This document shows, piece after piece, positions 6,779 through 10,789 of a DNA stretch of 10,789 nucleotides. Position 1 is the first letter of the stretch, and every line of letters begins with the position of its first letter. The notes beneath the pieces were generated by a model that worked only from the letters and a program-made list of their open reading frames with translations, was not told where the DNA came from and did no database searches. A program made the translations under genes and the position numbers. This DNA is from Ruminococcaceae bacterium UBA4306 (lineage in GTDB: Bacteria; Bacillota; Clostridia; Oscillospirales; Acutalibacteraceae): contig DGUQ01000024.1 in NCBI GenBank assembly GCA_002394725.1, positions 1-10,789 of the forward strand, in the 5' to 3' direction.

Positions 6779-7339
6779 TCATCGATATCCCGCGCGTGCC
6801 ATGATCAGATTACCGTTCTCCTTGAGCCAGCGATTCCAGCGGTCATACTCGGGGTACACGGCGTATACCTGCTCATAAAACCGCGCGCTGTGGTTCATCT
6901 CAAGCAGATGGCACAGCTCATGCACCACCACACTGTCCACCACCTCGGGCGGCGTGAGCATCAACAGGATGTTAAAGTTCAGATTCTTCTTTGCGGAACA
7001 GCTGCCCCAGCGTGTTTTTTGGCACCGCAGAGTGACTTTTCCATAGCGCACCCCCATGAGCCGCGCGTAGTGGGCGACGCGTTGGGGGATGACCGCCTTA
7101 GCCAGCGCGGCGAGCTTCCTGCGCTCCTGCTCGCTGAGTCGGGGCACGGAGTGTTCCATCGCTTTGCGCGCGGCGAGCTGACCGCGCTTTTTGAGGATCC
7201 ACGCCTCATGCTTTTTGACGAATTCATCCGCCTCACGCTTTGTCGTTCGATTCGGGGCGCGAACGATCAATCCGTCCTCACGCACCTCGAGCGAGATCGT
7301 TTTTCGTTTTGATTTGATCAAGGTATAAGCATAATCCAT
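6779..7339 (-). CDS. YgjP/DUF45-family zinc metallopeptidase-like protein (M48-related)
   Basis: A 186-residue cytoplasmic protein of usual length for the YgjP-like (DUF45) family. The signature 'TRWGSCS' is at about residues 109-115. The zinc motif HELCH is at 140-144, with a further conserved His at 150 (HELCHLLEMNH). The C-terminal 'F-----YPEYDRWNRWLK' helix is also typical. The two motif histidines would bind zinc and the Glu would activate water; physiological substrates in most species are unclear. An in-frame stop lies three codons upstream of the ATG, so the start is fixed unless internal. The ribosome-binding site is weak (only GGA about 10 nt upstream). A hairpin at 7359-7384 sits just before the gene, and the bidirectional terminator lies after it. 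Confidence 0.88.
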   Translation of the reverse strand: MDYAYTLIKSKRKTISLEVREDGLIVRAPNRTTKREADEFVKKHEAWILKKRGQLAARKAMEHSVPRLSEQERRKLAALAKAVIPQRVAHYARLMGVRYGKVTLRCQKTRWGSCSAKKNLNFNILLMLTPPEVVDSVVVHELCHLLEMNHSARFYEQVYAVYPEYDRWNRWLKENGNLIMARAGYR

Positions 7340-7358
7340 TTTCTGTTATTCCGTCAAA

Positions 7359-7384
7359 CAGGGCGCCTCAAATGAAGCGCCCTG
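7359..7384 (-). terminator. Hairpin after the C66-like peptidase gene, candidate terminator
   Basis: CAGGGCGC (7359-7366) pairs perfectly with GCGCCCTG (7377-7384) around a 10-nt loop. On the minus strand it is followed only by TTTGAC, so the T-tract is weak. It is 79 nt beyond the peptidase stop codon and 19 nt before the ATG of the YgjP-like gene. It could be an inefficient terminator permitting read-through, or part of that gene's leader. Confidence 0.5.
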
Positions 7385-7463
7385 CTATCATCAAATATTA
7401 AGCAGTCACTGATTCGTTCACAACTGTCGGCTGAGCACGCAACTCGAATTAATCATTGTCTGC

Positions 7464-9173
7464 TTAATCACAAATGCGTATCTCATCAATGGGATATTTG
7501 ATATCCAAACGCGCCAGATATCGAAGAGCAAGCGTAGCGTCGGTGATACTAACCGTCCCGTTTCCGTCGATATCACAGCGTTTATCATACATTTCATCGA
7601 TCGTATCCAGCTTTGCCAGAACACGCTGCATCTTAGTCACATCGGAAGAGTCGAATATGCCGTTCCCGTCGGCGTCACCGATCCGGTACTGATCCCTGAC
7701 CTTGAAGCGGATGCTTCTGGTGTTGTTAAAGTAGTAGGCTTCCGTTGTACTGTGATCCATATTGAACGACGCGGTGATGACGTAATCACCGACAGGCAGA
7801 TTGATACTTTCTTTATTGAACATAACGCCCTTTAAAGCGTTGACGGTGACGTCCTGATGATAGAGGAAATCCTTCTCATATACCACGTTGTCCTGCGGAT
7901 CGGTCACCTTGACGCTCAGGGACAGCTTGCCGAAATAATCGGCGCCGCCCACGTTCATCATGTGCGGCTGATAATAAATATCCGTGTTCGGAAGGAATGT
8001 TGTGAGCGTCTTATCGTCCTTATCATTGTCCGACAGCACAAAGGGATCGAGCACGATATCGGGATATCGGGAAGGATCCATCGTGGCGTCGGAGGAGGTT
8101 TCATGAGGAACAGCATCGCTGAACGGCACCACCGTTTTCGCCTCTGAGAGCAGCGCGGTCTGTGATCGAGAGATGCTGAACCGGTAGGTGCTGATCTCAT
8201 TCTGATGAAAAGCCTCCAGCGCAAACAGACTCATCACATCATCGGCGTCGCGACGGTCTTTGCCGTCACGCACCGCGTACTTGTCCGAATCGGAATCGGT
8301 GATCAATATATTCTTGTAAAACTCCTCGGACGTTTTCGGATACCGGGGATCGGTCACAAAGCCCCACAGCGTGATCGCGTGACCGCTCATATTACCTGAG
8401 ATGTCAAAAATATTGACGCTCAGTGAAGCACCGTAGCCGCTGTGCAATCTGTCATACACAGTCTCCAGCTTTTCGGCACAATTGTTGTACAGATCAAACG
8501 CTTCGACCAGATCGGTATAGCTGTACTGCGGCAGATAGCCGCCCGTTCCCGGGATCTTATTCGCGCCTCCGGACGCGATCGAGCCGTTGAGGAACCATGA
8601 GGTCGCGTTCTCAATATTGCCTGCTTCATCGGCAAAGCCCTTGATCAACGCCTCAAACAGATCGTCGGTACTGCCAAAGCCTGCCTGAGCCGCCCAACCG
8701 GTGTAGGTCAACAGGTTAGCGGTCGACGCCGCCCAGCACATGTTTTCGTCGCCGTCATCCGCCCATGTCTTTTCCGCGTCGATAAAGCCGAGGTTTTTCA
8801 GATTAAAATCCTTGCCATTGGTATATTCTGCGATGATCGCCTGACGGATCTCATCAACGTTATTCTTCGTCAAGCCCGTCAGATACACCTGATAACCGTT
8901 GTCGGGCAGTACAAAATCGGCGGTATAGTATTCGCTCGCCGTTTCTTCCAACGCCGCCGTCACACCCAACTCTTTGACGCGCGTCACCTCGAGCAGGGGT
9001 TCGCCGTCATCCACGATGGTGTAGCTGTCAGCGTCAGGAACGGTATCAGCGTCAAGCGCACCGATATCGATGACCTGCTCTGTCTCAGTCGTTTCCTGCG
9101 CAAAGACAGCGGTCGATGTGAATACGCTCATGATCAGTAATACGCTCAGTAATGTCGCAATCGTTTTTTTCAT
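7464..9173 (-). CDS. Secreted IdeS/Mac-like cysteine peptidase (family C66-like) with C-terminal dockerin
   Basis: A 569-residue exported protein. The ATG at 9173 is chosen because GAGG then lies 9 nt upstream; an ATG at 9182 directly abuts it and would add three residues. A signal peptide ends at about AVFA (residue 25). The catalytic domain, about 85-335, shows three blocks resembling streptococcal IdeS: 'KTW' (135-137) before 'NMCWAAS' with probable nucleophile Cys146; 'GHAITLWGF' with His265; and 'ITDSDSD' with Asp293 and Asp295. IdeS has KTF, LLCGAA, HVINLWG and VTDSDS in the same order, with Lys84, Cys94, His262, Asp284 and Asp286. Residues of about 370-495 look like a beta-sandwich. 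Residues 496-569 form a type I-like dockerin with two calcium loops, DADGNGIFDSSD and DIDGNGTVSITD. IdeS cuts IgG hinges; the substrate here is unknown. The gene lies 75 nt after pyruvate kinase on the same strand, with no strong terminator between. Confidence 0.86.
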   Translation of the reverse strand: MKKTIATLLSVLLIMSVFTSTAVFAQETTETEQVIDIGALDADTVPDADSYTIVDDGEPLLEVTRVKELGVTAALEETASEYYTADFVLPDNGYQVYLTGLTKNNVDEIRQAIIAEYTNGKDFNLKNLGFIDAEKTWADDGDENMCWAASTANLLTYTGWAAQAGFGSTDDLFEALIKGFADEAGNIENATSWFLNGSIASGGANKIPGTGGYLPQYSYTDLVEAFDLYNNCAEKLETVYDRLHSGYGASLSVNIFDISGNMSGHAITLWGFVTDPRYPKTSEEFYKNILITDSDSDKYAVRDGKDRRDADDVMSLFALEAFHQNEISTYRFSISRSQTALLSEAKTVVPFSDAVPHETSSDATMDPSRYPDIVLDPFVLSDNDKDDKTLTTFLPNTDIYYQPHMMNVGGADYFGKLSLSVKVTDPQDNVVYEKDFLYHQDVTVNALKGVMFNKESINLPVGDYVITASFNMDHSTTEAYYFNNTRSIRFKVRDQYRIGDADGNGIFDSSDVTKMQRVLAKLDTIDEMYDKRCDIDGNGTVSITDATLALRYLARLDIKYPIDEIRICD

Positions 9174-9248
9174 ATTTCTCATCCTCAGATAGCGTCAGCG
9201 GATCACTGAGACAGGTGTCCCACGCTTATATGATACTTATTTCGGTAA

Positions 9249-10682
9249 TCAGACGATACGGATGTTCAGCGTATCGGTGCCGGAGGTCGGTACGGTCTTG
9301 TTGGAACTGATGATCACAACGGTATCGCCCTTCTCGACGATGCCGGTATGCAGCGCCTTTTCGACCGCCTGCAGGGTGATCTCGTCGGAGTTCTTCTTCT
9401 CCTCGCCCAGTACCGGCACAACGCCCCAGCTCATGCACAGCTTGCGGCATACCTGCTCGCCGGTGACGACCGCGATGATCGGGCAGCGCGGACGGCAGCG
9501 AGCCATCGCACGCGCCACGGCGCCGGTCTTGCTCTCAGCGATGATCGCCTTGGCGCCGATATTTTCGGCTACGGTCTTTGCCGCCTCACAGATGTTCTCA
9601 CGGAACGCGGACATATCGGTATGCGTCGCGGATGCGCCGCGCAGCAGCATCAGCTCCTCGCTCTTTTCCGCCTCAGTGCAGATATCGTTGAGCGCCTCGA
9701 CCGACTCGACGGGATACATACCTGCCGCGCTCTCGCCGGAGAGCATCACGGCGGAGGTACCGTCATACACCGCGTTGGCAACGTCGGAGATCTCGGCACG
9801 GGTGGGACGGATATTGTTTGTCATACTCTCAAGCATCTGGGTCGCGGTGATGACATATTTGCCTGCCAGCACACACTTGCGGATGATCATCTTCTGGATC
9901 TCGGGCAGCTTGATGAACGGGATCTCCACGCCCATATCGCCGCGCGCTACCATCACGCCGTTAGAAACGTCGATGATACGGTCGATGTCATCCACACCGC
10001 TCTGGTTCTCGATCTTACTGATGATCTCAACATCCTCATAGCCGAGGCTGTCGATATAGTCGCGCAACTTGATGACGTCGTCCGCGGAGCGAACGAAGGA
10101 GGCCGCGATCACGTTTACGCCCATCTTCAAGCCGAACTCGATATCGGCACGATCCTTTTGGCTGATATACGGCATATTGATCGAATAACCGGGGATATTG
10201 ATGCTCTTGCGGTTCGACAATCTGCCGCCGGTGAGAATGCGCGTGACGATACAGTCCTCCTCGACCGCCTCAACACGGGCGGAGATCTTGCCGTCATCGA
10301 AGAGGATCACTCTGCCGATACTGGTATTGTCGCGGCGGAAGGTATCGATCAGCTTCGGGTACGAGAGGGAAACGCCCTCGCTGTCGCCGTGACCCTCGGT
10401 CGCGTACAGGCGGTATTCCTGCCCCTCTTCCAAGATCACGGCGCCGTTCTCAAAGGTACCGACGCGGATCTCGGGACCCTTGGTATCGAGCAGCAGCGCT
10501 ACCGTCTTGCCGCTTTTCGCGATCGCCTTCTTCACGGTGTTGAAGCGCTTGGTCATCTCGTCATACTCGCCGTGAGACATATTGAAGCGCGCGACGTTCA
10601 TGCCCGCGTCGATCATCTTCAACAATGTATCGACATTATCGCACGCCGGTCCGATCGTGCACACAATCTTGGTCATTCTCAT
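9249..10682 (-). CDS. pyk: Pyruvate kinase
   Basis: This 477-residue cytoplasmic enzyme makes pyruvate and ATP from phosphoenolpyruvate and ADP, the last step of glycolysis. The sequence is complete and typical: N-terminal 'TKIVCTIGPAC', 'MNVARFNMSHG' (28-38), 'LLLDTKGPEIR' (63-73), a B domain at about 74-170, and the active-site signature 'ISKIENQSGV' with Lys223 and Glu225. 'ARGDMGVEIP' carries metal-binding Asp249, and 'ITATQMLESM' has Thr281. It ends 'SGTDTLNIRIV', without the extra C-terminal phosphotransfer-like domain seen in some Bacillota enzymes. The start at 10682 has AGGGGG 7 nt upstream; an ATG two codons later is poorly spaced. It has its own promoter, and the secreted peptidase gene follows on the same strand. 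Confidence 0.97.
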   Translation of the reverse strand: MRMTKIVCTIGPACDNVDTLLKMIDAGMNVARFNMSHGEYDEMTKRFNTVKKAIAKSGKTVALLLDTKGPEIRVGTFENGAVILEEGQEYRLYATEGHGDSEGVSLSYPKLIDTFRRDNTSIGRVILFDDGKISARVEAVEEDCIVTRILTGGRLSNRKSINIPGYSINMPYISQKDRADIEFGLKMGVNVIAASFVRSADDVIKLRDYIDSLGYEDVEIISKIENQSGVDDIDRIIDVSNGVMVARGDMGVEIPFIKLPEIQKMIIRKCVLAGKYVITATQMLESMTNNIRPTRAEISDVANAVYDGTSAVMLSGESAAGMYPVESVEALNDICTEAEKSEELMLLRGASATHTDMSAFRENICEAAKTVAENIGAKAIIAESKTGAVARAMARCRPRCPIIAVVTGEQVCRKLCMSWGVVPVLGEEKKNSDEITLQAVEKALHTGIVEKGDTVVIISSNKTVPTSGTDTLNIRIV

Positions 10683-10726
10683 GATAAAACCCCCTGTTAT
10701 GTTGATTATTGTTATTAATAATTACT

Positions 10727-10755
10727 ATAATACCAGTAAACTCGGGGGAAGTAAA
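10727..10755 (-). promoter_or_regulatory. Sigma-A promoter for pyruvate kinase
   Basis: On the minus strand, TTTACT (10755-10750), a 17-nt spacer and TATTAT (10732-10727), with an extended -10 TGG upstream. The leader would be about 38 nt. No other gene is visible between here and the window end. Confidence 0.55.
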
Positions 10756-10789
10756 GAGGTTTTATTGATTTTTTACGCGACTTTTGCCC

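Noticed and set aside
9205..9214. GACAGGTGTC between pyk and the peptidase as a terminator
   Set aside because: The stem is only 4 bp with a 2-nt loop, and no T-tract follows.
9348..10718. Long plus-strand ORF (456 codons) opposite pyruvate kinase
   Set aside because: It is a shadow of the complete pyk gene, has no recognisable domain, and its composition reflects the complementary GC-rich codons.

Overview
The window looks like chromosome from a Ruminococcus-type gut or rumen member of the Bacillota (Oscillospirales). The coding sequence is GC-rich and the intergenic regions are AT-rich. One secreted enzyme carries a dockerin, a module typical of cellulosome-forming ruminococci and clostridia. 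Several secreted proteins have the fibronectin III, Big_2 and YARHG modules common in these genomes. The assignment is an inference from gene content; no rRNA or tRNA is present.

Layout from left to right. Positions 1-2615 (minus) hold the N-terminal 871 codons of a large secreted protein made of tandem Fn3-like domains; its 3' end lies off the window. Positions 2616-2966 are a divergent promoter region. It has a consensus sigma-A promoter reading left, a second promoter reading right, two small palindromes, and a 160-bp foldback (MITE-like) element inside the leader of the leftward gene. Next on the plus strand come a small DUF3783 protein (2967-3344), a second, 86-bp foldback element with the same terminal sequence (3350-3435), a Big_2-Big_2-YARHG lipoprotein (3467-4384) with its terminator, and a secreted protein with a cohesin-like N-terminal domain followed by six Fn3 domains (4567-6687). 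The last gene ends at a strong, probably bidirectional terminator. On the minus strand follow a YgjP/DUF45-type zinc metallopeptidase (6779-7339), a dockerin-bearing cysteine peptidase related to IdeS/Mac of family C66 (7464-9173), and pyruvate kinase (9249-10682) with its own promoter.

Four of the seven genes encode exported proteins, so much of the window serves the cell surface or extracellular space. The Fn3 proteins probably act as adhesive or spacer-rich surface proteins, and the lipoprotein is membrane-anchored. The C66-like peptidase would be secreted and docked to a cohesin-bearing scaffold. The two Fn3 arrays are paralogous and lie in opposite orientation, so they could recombine. 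The most notable items are the IdeS-like peptidase fused to a dockerin, the exact two-domain A-B repeat in the second Fn3 protein, and the two foldback elements bracketing the DUF3783 gene.
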